Positions 1 to 8,298 of a DNA stretch of 64,000 nt are shown here, piece by piece. Position 1 is the stretch's first letter. Every line of letters starts with the position of its first letter. The DNA lies in NCBI GenBank assembly GCA_030695565.1, contig JAUYRZ010000042.1:62001-126000 (forward strand), in the 5' to 3' direction. The stretch comes from Archangium sp. (GTDB lineage: Bacteria; Myxococcota; Myxococcia; Myxococcales; Myxococcaceae). The position numbers were made by a program, and so were the translations under genes. The notes beneath the pieces are model-generated. The model made no database searches. It was not told where the DNA came from and saw only the letters and a list, made by a program, of their open reading frames with translations.

Positions 1-1
1 C

Positions 2-1756
2 CCGACGGACGCCGGGCTTCGCCTGGGCATCTGCATCGCGCTGCACACCCTGACGGCCGATGCCTTCCTCGACGGGGTGGCGGAGACCAAGCCGGTCACC
101 GTGCAGTTCGTCGCCGGCGGCTACCAGTCGGAGCTCGCCCGGGTGCCCGATCCCCAGGGTGTGTTCCAGGTGAAGGTGATGCGCAGCCGCTACGACATCC
201 TCCAGCACCAGCCGGGCGGGGTGTGGCCGTACTTCGAAGGCTTCATCGATCACGGCACCGCCGACATGACGAAGGATCAGCAGGCCAACTTCCGCGCCAC
301 CTCGCACCTGCTGCGCGGCGCGGTGCGGTTCGGCGGCCAGGCCTTCAACCCCAGCCTCTTCCCTCAGGACGTCTGGTTCAATGCCTACGGCACGCCGAAC
401 TGGCAGCAGTCGATGGTGACCAGCCAGGGCGGCAGCTACGAGCTGCGGCTGCTCGAGGGCTCCTTCCAGCTGTTCCTCAACACGCCGGCCATCTCGCTCT
501 TCGGCACCGAGCTGCGGAAGTTTTCGGTCACGCCGACCGCGAACCTGAACTTCGATCACGACCAGGAATACGACATCGACATTCCTTCATCGGTGCTCGA
601 GGGCTCCATCACCATCGACGGGCAGCCGCTGCCTGATGCGCGGCCGGGCTCGGACTACACCATCACCTACACGCGGCCGGGCGACGCCGACGCGACCATT
701 TTCTCGCACCACGAAGGCGGGCTGGCGGGCTTCACCTCGCTCATCCCCCGGGGCGCCTACGGCACCACCCTCGACTTCAACGGCGTGCCCAACCCGACCT
801 TGCCTTCACGCATCTTCGGCAAGTCGCTCCAGTCGTCGGTCGACCTGCGGCAAGACGCGGCGCTCAACGTGAACTTCCCCACCCACGCGATCGAGGGGAG
901 CATTCTCATCGACGGGGTGCCGCCGCGCTCGAACCCCAACTACAACTTCCAGCTCTACATGTTCGGCCGGGCAGGGGCGACCGCGGGCAACAGCTTCATC
1001 ATGTTCGAGGTGCCCCTCGACTCGAGCTCGTTCCGCATCAAGGCGTTCCCGGGGCTGTACTTCACGATCTTGAGCCTCGACGAAGGGCTGTCGGAAGGCC
1101 TCGCTTCCGGGTTTTGGGTGGTCGACCAGTACTTCCAGCTGAACGCTGATCGGTCGATGCCCATCTCCATCGAGACGGCGCGCCTGTCGGGGCGCATCAC
1201 CATCGACGGCAAGCCTCCGATTCCGAACCGCCGCGTGGGCACCTTCACCTTCCGCAACCGCGCGATGCAGGGCCAGTACAGCTTCTTCCAGAAGGGCTTC
1301 GAGGCCGGGGAAGACGGCTCGTTCTCGGTGAAGCTGCCCAAGGGCGAGTACGAGGTCTACTTCACCATCGACCGCGAGACGTACCCCGAGTACGCGTCGG
1401 GCCGTCAGCTGATCTTCTCGCGCGTGCCGCTGATGGAAGATGCGGTGCACGACATCAACTACGAGACGCTCGAGATCACCGGGCCGATCCGGGTGGATGG
1501 TTCGGTGGTGCGCGACACCATCGGCGGGGCGGAGGTCGGCCTGCGGCTCCAGCGTCAGCAAGACTTTCAGATCTTCGATTGGCGCTTCGACGGCGGCCGC
1601 GAGAACTACGTGCTGCGGGTGCCCAAGGGCAGCTACCAGCTCGACTTCGTGGTGTTCGAGAACGCCTTCGATGGCGTGGCGTGGGGCAATGCGCCGATGG
1701 GGCTGAAGTTGAACGTGGCTCAGCAGGGTGAGCCGTTCATGAACTTCGGCCGCTGA
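2..1756 (+). CDS. Repeat-rich beta-type protein, 5' partial
   Basis: The frame is open to the window edge, so the start lies upstream; a GTG at 77 is only an internal candidate. The protein consists of repeats of about 97 residues, each opening with a motif of the type (L/I)xGxIxIDGxPxP. Copies start near bases 308, 597, 891, 1185 and 1476, about 290 bases apart. Between the motifs are aromatic-rich strands and a recurrent (P/E)xGxYxL(F/D)(F/L) pattern, for example LPKGEYEVYF and VPKGSYQLDF. This resembles chained carboxypeptidase-regulatory-like (transthyretin-type) beta domains found in surface proteins. No catalytic motif is visible. The stop is followed by about 95 bases before the next gene. 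The family assignment is inference from the repeat pattern; the function is unknown. Confidence 0.75.
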   Translation, partial: PTDAGLRLGICIALHTLTADAFLDGVAETKPVTVQFVAGGYQSELARVPDPQGVFQVKVMRSRYDILQHQPGGVWPYFEGFIDHGTADMTKDQQANFRATSHLLRGAVRFGGQAFNPSLFPQDVWFNAYGTPNWQQSMVTSQGGSYELRLLEGSFQLFLNTPAISLFGTELRKFSVTPTANLNFDHDQEYDIDIPSSVLEGSITIDGQPLPDARPGSDYTITYTRPGDADATIFSHHEGGLAGFTSLIPRGAYGTTLDFNGVPNPTLPSRIFGKSLQSSVDLRQDAALNVNFPTHAIEGSILIDGVPPRSNPNYNFQLYMFGRAGATAGNSFIMFEVPLDSSSFRIKAFPGLYFTILSLDEGLSEGLASGFWVVDQYFQLNADRSMPISIETARLSGRITIDGKPPIPNRRVGTFTFRNRAMQGQYSFFQKGFEAGEDGSFSVKLPKGEYEVYFTIDRETYPEYASGRQLIFSRVPLMEDAVHDINYETLEITGPIRVDGSVVRDTIGGAEVGLRLQRQQDFQIFDWRFDGGRENYVLRVPKGSYQLDFVVFENAFDGVAWGNAPMGLKLNVAQQGEPFMNFGR

Positions 1757-1850
1757 CCCTGTTTCGCATCGACTGCTCTCGGAGGACCGGACAATTCGGG
1801 GGGCGTGGTTCTTCTCGTTTCCGACCCGCCACTGCGCGACGCTGCGCACC

Positions 1851-2573
1851 GTGATTGAGGTCGAGAACATCGTCCGCGACTTCGGGGCCTTCCGCGCCGT
1901 CGACGGCGTGAGCTTCACGGTCGAGCCCGGCGAAGTGGTCGGGCTGCTGGGCCCCAATGGTGCCGGCAAGACCACCACCCTGCGCGTGCTGGCGGGCCTG
2001 CTTCGACCCGCCTCGGGCGTCACCCGCATCGGCGGCGTCGACGTGCAGGTCGAGCCACTCCAGGCCCGCAGGCAGCTCGGCTTTCTGACCGCGAGCACCG
2101 GGCTCTACGACCGCCTCACCGGCCGCGAGATGTTGCAGACCTTCGGCCGGCTGCAGCGCCTCGACGAGCAGACGCTCTCTTCCCGCATCGCCGCGCTCAG
2201 CGAAGAGCTCGAGCTGAACGCCTTCCTCGACAAACGCTGCGGTTCACTCTCCAGCGGGCAGAAGCAGCGCGTCAACATCGCGCGCGCGGTGGTGCACGAC
2301 CCTTCGGCGTACGTGCTCGACGAGCCGACAGCCACGCTCGACCCCTTGGCGTCGCGCGACATTCTCGAGCTCGTGCAACGCGCGAAGGCCCGGCACAAGG
2401 CGGTGCTCTTCTCCACCCACCGCATGGAAGAAGCGGAGTACCTCTGCGACCGGCTGCTCTTCATGCGCGGGGGCCAGATCGTCGCTCGCGGCACCAGCAC
2501 CGAGCTGCTCACCCTGAGCGGCAAACAAAAACTGACCGACGCGTTCCTCCACTTCGCGGGAGCCACCGCATGA
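1851..2573 (+). CDS. natA: ABC transporter ATP-binding protein (NatA-like)
   Basis: A 240-residue ABC ATPase of the ABC-2 exporter class. Walker A is GPNGAGKTT, the signature is LSSGQKQR, Walker B is YVLDEPTATLD, and the switch histidine lies in FSTHRMEEAE. The start is GTG at 1851. Its stop overlaps the next gene's ATG by 4 bases (ATGA), so the two are translationally coupled and should form one transporter. In NatAB this pair extrudes sodium ions; the true substrate here cannot be read from sequence. Confidence 0.9.
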   Translation: MIEVENIVRDFGAFRAVDGVSFTVEPGEVVGLLGPNGAGKTTTLRVLAGLLRPASGVTRIGGVDVQVEPLQARRQLGFLTASTGLYDRLTGREMLQTFGRLQRLDEQTLSSRIAALSEELELNAFLDKRCGSLSSGQKQRVNIARAVVHDPSAYVLDEPTATLDPLASRDILELVQRAKARHKAVLFSTHRMEEAEYLCDRLLFMRGGQIVARGTSTELLTLSGKQKLTDAFLHFAGATA

Positions 2574-3820
2574 AGCCGGCCTGGCGAATTCTCCTCGGCA
2601 AGGAGCTGCTCGACGTGGCGCGCGATCGCCGCACCCTGGTGCTCACCGTGCTGCTGCCGGTGTTGCTCTACCCGGGCATCCTGCTGCTGATGGGCGCGAT
2701 CGTCGCCGCCGGCACGCAGCGGCTGAAGAACGAGCCGCTGGTCGTGGCGGTGGTCGGTCAGGCCACGGCCGAGCTGCTCGCGCGCAAGCCCGTGCCGGAG
2801 AAGACCACCTTTCAAGCGCAGGCCCGCGCTGAGGCCGAGCGGCTGCTGCGGGATCAACAGATCGCAGCCCTGGTGGAGGCCCCACAGAACGCGGCCGCCG
2901 AGCTGGAAGCCGGCCGGCAGGTGGTGGTCACCATCCTCTACACCAAGCGGTTCGATCGTTCGGTCGAGGCGCTCGATCGCCTGCGCCCGGTGCTGGAGAG
3001 CATCAACACCGACGCGCTCGAGCTGCGCCTCGAGGCGCGCCAACTCGAGCCGGGCTTCGTGCAACCGGTGAAGGCCGACGCGGTCGATCTCGAATTCCAG
3101 AAGGACCTGGGGCCCCTGATCGCCTCGCGGCTGCTGCCCATCGTGCTGCTGATGATGTTGATCCTCGGCGCGCTCTACCCCGCGGTGGATCTGACGGCCG
3201 GTGAGAAAGAACGCGGCACGCTGGAGACGCTGCTCGTCTCAGGCGCGAGGCCCGTCGACGTGATGGCCGCCAAGTACCTCACCGTGAGCGCCGTCGCGGT
3301 GGTGACCGCGCTGGCCAACCTCGCTGCGATGGCTGCCACCTTCGGGTTCGGGCTCTCGTTCGGCGGCAAGGCCACCACCACCTTCCAGCTCAGCGGAGGT
3401 CAGATGCTCACCATGCTGGCCTGCCTGGTGCCCGCGGCGCTCCTGCTGGCCGGGGTCTCGTTGACGGTGGCCTCCACCGCGCGCACCTTCAAAGAAGGCC
3501 AGTCGTTGATGTCGCCCCTGATGTTGGTGTGCCTGGCCCCGGCGCTCCTGAGCCAGATGCCCGGGGTCGAGCTGAACAACCTGACGGCCCTCATTCCGCT
3601 GCTCAACGTGGCCCTGTTGATCAAGGCCTCAGTTCTGGGGAACGCGACCCTCACGCAGGTGGTGCTGACCATGGGTTCGGTGCTGCTCTTCGCCCTCATC
3701 GCCCTGAAAGTGGCTGCAAAGGCCTTCAACAGCGAGGTTTTCCGGTTCGGCGGAACGGAAGGGTGGAGGGCGTTGTTCGGGGAGAGTAAGTCTGCAGCCA
3801 GGCAATCGAAGCACCGGTAA
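2570..3820 (+). CDS. natB: ABC transporter permease (NatB-like)
   Basis: A 416-residue ABC-2 type permease. One N-terminal membrane helix (about residues 22-45, after KELLDVARDRRTL) is followed by an extracytoplasmic domain to about residue 180. A cluster of about five helices then includes LLPIVLLMMLILGALYPAVD. The cytoplasmic loop motif EKERGTLETLLVSGARP is typical of NatB/ABC-2 membrane proteins, where it couples to the ATPase. It overlaps the ATPase gene by 4 bases. Substrate specificity is not determinable; NatB-type sodium export is the nearest named role. Confidence 0.88.
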   Translation: MKPAWRILLGKELLDVARDRRTLVLTVLLPVLLYPGILLLMGAIVAAGTQRLKNEPLVVAVVGQATAELLARKPVPEKTTFQAQARAEAERLLRDQQIAALVEAPQNAAAELEAGRQVVVTILYTKRFDRSVEALDRLRPVLESINTDALELRLEARQLEPGFVQPVKADAVDLEFQKDLGPLIASRLLPIVLLMMLILGALYPAVDLTAGEKERGTLETLLVSGARPVDVMAAKYLTVSAVAVVTALANLAAMAATFGFGLSFGGKATTTFQLSGGQMLTMLACLVPAALLLAGVSLTVASTARTFKEGQSLMSPLMLVCLAPALLSQMPGVELNNLTALIPLLNVALLIKASVLGNATLTQVVLTMGSVLLFALIALKVAAKAFNSEVFRFGGTEGWRALFGESKSAARQSKHR

Positions 3821-3844
3821 AACCGTGTAGTTCAAACCGTGTAG
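3820..3844 (+). promoter_or_regulatory. Direct repeat upstream of pspA
   Basis: The 11-mer AAACCGTGTAG occurs twice (3820-3830 and 3834-3844) with a 14-base period. It lies in the 76-base gap between the natB stop and the pspA start. A tandem protein-binding site or an accidental duplication are both possible; no clear -10/-35 pair was identified. Confidence 0.45.
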
Positions 3845-3896
3845 AGTCGTTCTTCGTTACAGCTTCCGTTTCCTCCCATCAGGAGCACGTTCATCC

Positions 3897-4631
3897 ATGT
3901 GGCAACGGTTCAGGCGCGCGATGCGCAGCTTCGTCGGTTTCTTCGTCAGCACCATTGAGGATCCCGAGCTCATCCTCGAGCAGAACATCCGTGACCTGAA
4001 CGATCAGGTTCCCAAGATGAACGAGTCGATCGCCATGGTTCGGGCGAACGTCACGCTGCTGGAGAAGGAGAACGCGAAATACAAGATCGAGGTCAATGAT
4101 CTCACCGCCAAGGTGAAGGCCGCCATTCAGGGTGGCCGCGACGATCTCGCCGCTCAGTACGCGACCCGGCTGCAGATGGAGAAGGGCGCCCTGGCCCGCA
4201 ACGACGCCCAGCTCGCCACCGCCCGGTCGGCCTACGACAAGGCCTTGAACGTGAAGAAGGCGTTCATGCGCGAGAAGGACAAGAAGACCAACGAGGCGAT
4301 GTCGGCCATCCGCGATGCGCGCCGCGCGAAGTGGCAGTCGAAGGTCGCTGACGCGATGGAGTCCTTCGAGGTCGGCGGCATCGACGCGACGCACGACGAG
4401 ATGCTCCGCAAGGTCGAGGAGCAGACCGCCGTCAACGAAGCGCGCATGCAGATGGCGCTCGAGTCGGTCGACACCCAGTCGATGAAGATCGAAGAAGAGG
4501 CCGAGGCGCTCCAGGCCGCTGAGCTGGTGAAGCAGTTCAAGATGGAGATGGGCCTGCAGAGCCCCGCGCCCGTGTCGGACGTTTCGCAGGGCGGCGAGAA
4601 GACCATCGGTAAGAAGGTCGAGGTCAAGTAA
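3897..4631 (+). CDS. pspA: PspA/IM30 (Vipp1) family membrane-stress protein
   Basis: A 244-residue, almost entirely helical protein. It has the PspA N-terminal signature (amphipathic helix MWQRFRRAMRSFVGFF, then the DPELILEQNIRDLND segment) followed by long charged coiled coils. The length matches the family, about 220-250. The ATG at 3897 is preceded by AGGAGC. PspA/IM30 proteins are ESCRT-III-like polymers on the inner face of the cytoplasmic membrane that counter proton leakage. None of pspB, pspC or pspF is adjacent. Instead the gene heads a run containing a solute-binding protein, a coiled-coil membrane protein, a lipoprotein and an ABC transporter. Confidence 0.93.
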   Translation: MWQRFRRAMRSFVGFFVSTIEDPELILEQNIRDLNDQVPKMNESIAMVRANVTLLEKENAKYKIEVNDLTAKVKAAIQGGRDDLAAQYATRLQMEKGALARNDAQLATARSAYDKALNVKKAFMREKDKKTNEAMSAIRDARRAKWQSKVADAMESFEVGGIDATHDEMLRKVEEQTAVNEARMQMALESVDTQSMKIEEEAEALQAAELVKQFKMEMGLQSPAPVSDVSQGGEKTIGKKVEVK

Positions 4632-4637
4632 CCCCGT

Positions 4638-4664
4638 TCGATGCGAACGGTGGTCTTCGGAGGA
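4638..4664 (+). repeat. Hairpin + GGAGGA element, copy a
   Basis: Sequence TCGATGCGAACGG, a short spacer, then TTCGGAGGA. The CGAA (4644-4647) and TTCG (4656-4659) arms can pair. Near-identical copies occur at 20468-20491 and 50340-50367. It lies in the pspA-4689 gap, ending 24 bases before the next start, too far for its GGAGGA to be that gene's ribosome-binding site. Confidence 0.6.
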
Positions 4665-4688
4665 AATCGCTGAGCTGAACGGTGAAAC

Positions 4689-5852
4689 GTGAGTGAGAAC
4701 CTGAGCAGCCCCCGGAAACGTCAAGGCCGGTGGCTGCTCGTTTCGTTTCTGGCGGCGCTCGCCGTCGCTTCGGCGGCGGCCTCGCGGCTGGGCTACGTCG
4801 ACCGCGCGCGTGATCGGCTCTACGGCCGTGCGCCCCGTCTTTCTCCCGGAGATTTTCCCGCGGGGGTCATGGCGCCCATCGATGACGTGGTGCGCATTCC
4901 CACGCGGGCGTTGATCATCGGGGTGGTGCCCCGGGGCAGCACCTCGGCGCTGCTCTGGGCCGCCGGTGACGCCGAGCGGGTGGGCCTCTTTCGCGCCGGC
5001 TACGCCATCGACGTGAAGGTGCAGCGGTTCGCGCGTGAAGAAGAGCTGCGCAAGGCGCTCATTCGGGGCGGCGAAAACGGCGGGGTCGATCTCGCCGCGA
5101 TGCCGGTCTCGTCGATGGCCATGAGCGCCTCGTTGCTGCACGACGCGTCGCCGCGGGTGGTGATGTTGTTGGGCCGCAGCCGGGGCCAGGAGGTGGTGGT
5201 GGGCAGGGGCATCACCACGCTGCAGGGCCTCGCTGGAAAACGCATCGGTGTCGAAGACCGGGGCTCGGCCTGGTACCTGCTGCTCTGGAGTCTCTCGCGC
5301 GTGGGTCTCTCGCTGCGCGACGTGAAGGTGGTGCCGCTCGATGGTGCCTACGCCGCGGGCGCTGCCCTCAAGACGGGCGAAGTCGACGCAGTGGCGGGGC
5401 TGCTGGGCGACGTGGATCCCGCCGCGCGGGAGGTCGGCGCGCAACAGCTCACCTCGACCGCCGATGCGCCGCACCTGCTGGCCACCGTGCTGGTCACCCG
5501 GGGTGACTTCGCCGCGCGGTACCCCGATGCGATTCGCCGGGTGATTCGGGGCGTGCTCGATGCGAACACCCAGGTGCTCAAGGACTCGAGCGAAGCCGCC
5601 CGGGTGTTGGGCAGCCTGGCTCCCCAGTTGGGGGATCCGACCGAGGCGATCGGCGCGGCCCCGCCTGCCACCCTGAAAGAGAACCTGGCCTTTTTCGGGA
5701 TCGCCGATGAAGCGCCGGTGACCTACGCCGAGTTGTTCAAGAGCGCGACTGAGCTGAACCAGAAACTCTTCGGTGCTCCGCCTGCTCCCGAGCCCGAAGA
5801 CACTGCGGATTTGGGAGCCCTCAAGTACGTTGCAACGCCGCAAACACCGTGA
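4689..5852 (+). CDS. NMT1/SsuA-like solute-binding protein
   Basis: 387 residues with an N-terminal membrane-spanning signal or anchor (about 15-35, LLVSFLAALAVASAAASRLG). A periplasmic-binding-protein type 2 fold follows: a first strand ALIIGVVPRGSTSALLWAAGD, a hinge LAGKRIGVEDRGSAWYLLLW, and TGEVDAVAGL, all characteristic of the NMT1/THI5/SsuA family that binds small organic ligands. GTG start at 4689; an in-frame TGA lies just upstream. No cognate SsuB/SsuC genes are present, so it may act as a sensor or scaffold next to PspA rather than as an uptake protein. The last 4 bases overlap the next gene's GTG. Confidence 0.78.
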   Translation: MSENLSSPRKRQGRWLLVSFLAALAVASAAASRLGYVDRARDRLYGRAPRLSPGDFPAGVMAPIDDVVRIPTRALIIGVVPRGSTSALLWAAGDAERVGLFRAGYAIDVKVQRFAREEELRKALIRGGENGGVDLAAMPVSSMAMSASLLHDASPRVVMLLGRSRGQEVVVGRGITTLQGLAGKRIGVEDRGSAWYLLLWSLSRVGLSLRDVKVVPLDGAYAAGAALKTGEVDAVAGLLGDVDPAAREVGAQQLTSTADAPHLLATVLVTRGDFAARYPDAIRRVIRGVLDANTQVLKDSSEAARVLGSLAPQLGDPTEAIGAAPPATLKENLAFFGIADEAPVTYAELFKSATELNQKLFGAPPAPEPEDTADLGALKYVATPQTP

Positions 5853-6679
5853 CCGATCAAACCCCAAGACGCAGCAGCAGCCTGAAGGCCGCCCTCTCGA
5901 TGCCCGCGAACTTCTTCGCGCTGGCGGCAGGTGGGGCCGCGTCGGCCGCGATGGGTGACTGGGTGCCGCTCGCCGCGGCAGGTGGGGCGTCGTTGCTCTA
6001 TTCGGTGATGCTCTCGATGTTGCCCTCGTTCCGCCGGGCGGTGCGCGCGAACCTGGAGGCGCAGGTCAGCTCGGACGTGGCTTCGCTCGAAGAGCGCGAG
6101 ACGTTGTTGGCCGAGCTCGCCCCTTCGCAGAAGGAGCACTACGCCGTCTTGCGCGAGCTGAAGGACCGCATCCTCGAGAGCTACGGGAAGATGCCGGGCG
6201 GCCGGGTGCTGGTGGCCAGCAGCGAGCGCCGGTTGGAGGCCCTGCTCACCAGCTTCCTGCGGCTGGTGGCGACCTTGAACAGCTACCGCAAGTACTTGAA
6301 CGCGACCGATCGCAAGGGCATCGAAGAAGAGCTGCGCATGCTCGAGGCCGACACGGTCGGTGAGAAGAACGAGCGGCTCAAAGAAGTGAAGCTGCGGCGC
6401 GTGGAGATCTTGAAGAAGCGGGTGGCTCGCTTCGTTCAGGCCGACGAGAGCCGTGAATTGGTGAGTCATCAGCTGGCCAGCATCGAGGACGTCTTGAGAC
6501 TGACCCACGAGCAGTCCATCGCCATCAGAGACCCCGAGGTCGTCAGCCGGCAGCTGGAAGCGCTGACCGCCGAGGTGAACGCGACCGAGGAGACGGTGAA
6601 GGAGATGGAGCAGTTCATGCAAATCACCGAGGAGTTCTCATCGACCACGCTGCCGTTGCCGCCGGAGAGAGTGCGATGA
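5849..6679 (+). CDS. Membrane-anchored coiled-coil protein
   Basis: 276 residues. Two adjacent hydrophobic segments (about 20-58: FFALAAGGAASAAMG and VPLAAAGGASLLYSVML) probably form a membrane hairpin. The rest is highly charged helix or coiled coil (from about 70 to 265) without catalytic motifs. GTG at 5849 overlaps the preceding stop (GTGA), and the stop overlaps the next ATG (ATGA), so it is embedded in the pspA operon. The helical build suggests a PspA partner or scaffold, but this is inference. A distant relation to XpaC-type proteins was considered and could not be shown. Confidence 0.7.
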   Translation: MTDQTPRRSSSLKAALSMPANFFALAAGGAASAAMGDWVPLAAAGGASLLYSVMLSMLPSFRRAVRANLEAQVSSDVASLEERETLLAELAPSQKEHYAVLRELKDRILESYGKMPGGRVLVASSERRLEALLTSFLRLVATLNSYRKYLNATDRKGIEEELRMLEADTVGEKNERLKEVKLRRVEILKKRVARFVQADESRELVSHQLASIEDVLRLTHEQSIAIRDPEVVSRQLEALTAEVNATEETVKEMEQFMQITEEFSSTTLPLPPERVR

Positions 6680-8298
6680 GCCCCCTCTCCCTTCGGGTGT
6701 GGGTTGGGGTGTGGGCCAAGTCCACGCGCCCGCTGCTCCCGCTCCTCTTGCTGATCGCCGCCGCCAGCTGTGGAAAGTGCACCAGGTCCTCGGCCACCAC
6801 CACCACCGGAGTCGAACGCGTCCTCCCCAGAGGCGCGGTCGGAGTCGTGGTCATCCCGTCCCTTGCCGCCGCGGGCCAGAAACTGCGCATTCTCGAAGCG
6901 CTCAAGGTCACCGCCTTCGCCGCCCAGCTGCGCGGCTTCGACGACGGCAAAGGTTTCGCCGACGCGCTGGTGAGCGAGCTGGGCATCGACGTACGCAGCA
7001 CCGAAGCGCTGGAAAAAGCCGGAGTCGACGGCGCAGGCTCCGCCGCGGTCGCCGCGTTGGTCACCGGCCACGGCTACTTCGCGCTGCCCCTCAAAGACGC
7101 CACCAGGTTCCACGACACGCTCCAGACCCTCGCGGCCCGCCGGCTCGGCGCGACCACGCCGGGTGAGAAGAAGTTCGGTGAGCTGACGGTGAAGACCTTC
7201 AGCGTCGGGGACAAGGCGAAGCTCGGCTACGTGCTGGCCAACGGCTACGCGTTGATCACCGACGGCGCGGGCATCGAGAAGCTCGCTGGCCTGGCCGCGA
7301 TGACCCAGAGCGATTCGCTGAGCGCCGACAAGGCGTACGCGGCCGAGGTCGACAAGCTCCCGAAGGATCGCGACGTGGTGGTCTACCTGCCGGGAGGAAC
7401 ACCGCTGCTGGCCCAGGCCCCGTTCACCGGGGTCACCGGCTCGATCTCGCTCACCCCCGCGGGGCTCTCCGTGCTGGCGAACGCGAGCTGGAAGGGAGAC
7501 CCCGCTCAGCTCGCCGCCCTCGAGCCGCTCACCGCGAAGTCGCTGCTCGGCTACCTGCCGGCCGATGCGTTCCTGGTGGCCCGCTACTCCGGTGAGCCCA
7601 GCAAGCTCGCGCCGTGGGCGAGGCAGGTGCTCGGCCCGTTCCTCAATCGCGCCTTCGACGAGAATGGCTTCGACTGGAAGACCGAGGTGCTCGATCAAGT
7701 GCAGCCCGGCGTGGTGGCCGCGTTGTCACTGAGCGAGGCGCCTCCGATCGACAAGGGCATGCCTTCGCTCGATCTGCGGCAGACCAATCCGTTCACCTAC
7801 GCGCACCTGTCCGGCGTGGCGGCTTCGAAGACCCCCGAGCAGGTGATGCCTGCGCTGGAGAAGATCGCCGCGCTCGCTCCGAAGTTCGGCGCGGAGATGT
7901 CGGTGCGGGAACGCGCTGACGGACAGAAGGCGGTCATCACCAGCTACGCCCAGGGCGAAGGCGTGCACTTCGCGCCGAAGGGTGAGCTGGTGTTCTTCGC
8001 CTCACCGGTGCAACGCCTCGACGCGCTGGTGAAGTCGCAGGGCAAGGGCACCGTGGGCGAGGGCCTGGGCACCGAAGCGCTCAACGTGGTGATCGATCTC
8101 AACAAGCTCGCGTCGTCGGTGCGCGCGTTGCCGGAGAGCGCGTGGGGGTTGGGTGGGTTCGCCATCAAGGCGACCACCGTGCGCTGGCTCGACGCGACGG
8201 ATGACTTGAAGCGCATCACGGTGACGGTCGGCGCGAAGGAGAAGGTCGTGCAGGCGAAGATCGTGCTCACGCTGGGCGCAGCGGCGAAGGCACCGTGA
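6676..8298 (+). CDS. Putative lipoprotein, DUF3352-like
   Basis: 540 residues. The N-terminus has a signal-like stretch LLPLLLLIAAASC with a plausible lipidation cysteine. The body contains repeated (beta-alpha) segments: LPRGAVGVVVIPSLAAAG, ALVTGHGYFALPLKDATRF, and DAFLVARYSGEP about 290 residues later. This resembles DUF3352-type periplasmic proteins, which have two similar halves; the assignment is tentative. The first 14 or so residues are encoded by a copy of the dispersed CCCTCTCCC element, so a downstream GTG (codons 8, 10 or 12) could be the original start. ATG 6676 overlaps the previous stop, and the end overlaps the next GTG. Confidence 0.7.
   Translation: MSPLSLRVWVGVWAKSTRPLLPLLLLIAAASCGKCTRSSATTTTGVERVLPRGAVGVVVIPSLAAAGQKLRILEALKVTAFAAQLRGFDDGKGFADALVSELGIDVRSTEALEKAGVDGAGSAAVAALVTGHGYFALPLKDATRFHDTLQTLAARRLGATTPGEKKFGELTVKTFSVGDKAKLGYVLANGYALITDGAGIEKLAGLAAMTQSDSLSADKAYAAEVDKLPKDRDVVVYLPGGTPLLAQAPFTGVTGSISLTPAGLSVLANASWKGDPAQLAALEPLTAKSLLGYLPADAFLVARYSGEPSKLAPWARQVLGPFLNRAFDENGFDWKTEVLDQVQPGVVAALSLSEAPPIDKGMPSLDLRQTNPFTYAHLSGVAASKTPEQVMPALEKIAALAPKFGAEMSVRERADGQKAVITSYAQGEGVHFAPKGELVFFASPVQRLDALVKSQGKGTVGEGLGTEALNVVIDLNKLASSVRALPESAWGLGGFAIKATTVRWLDATDDLKRITVTVGAKEKVVQAKIVLTLGAAAKAP
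6681..6717 (+). repeat. CCCTCTCCC dispersed element, copy 1
   Basis: CCCTCTCCC TTCGGG followed by a GGGTTGGGGTGTGGG tail: the degenerate arms of the dispersed palindromic family. Unusually, it lies inside the annotated N-terminus of the 6676 gene. Confidence 0.6.

Noticed and set aside
3891-5867. 658-residue minus-strand frame opposite pspA and the binding-protein gene
   Set aside because: It is an antisense shadow: His/Arg/Gly-rich composition, no motif, and the plus strand carries recognisable genes.
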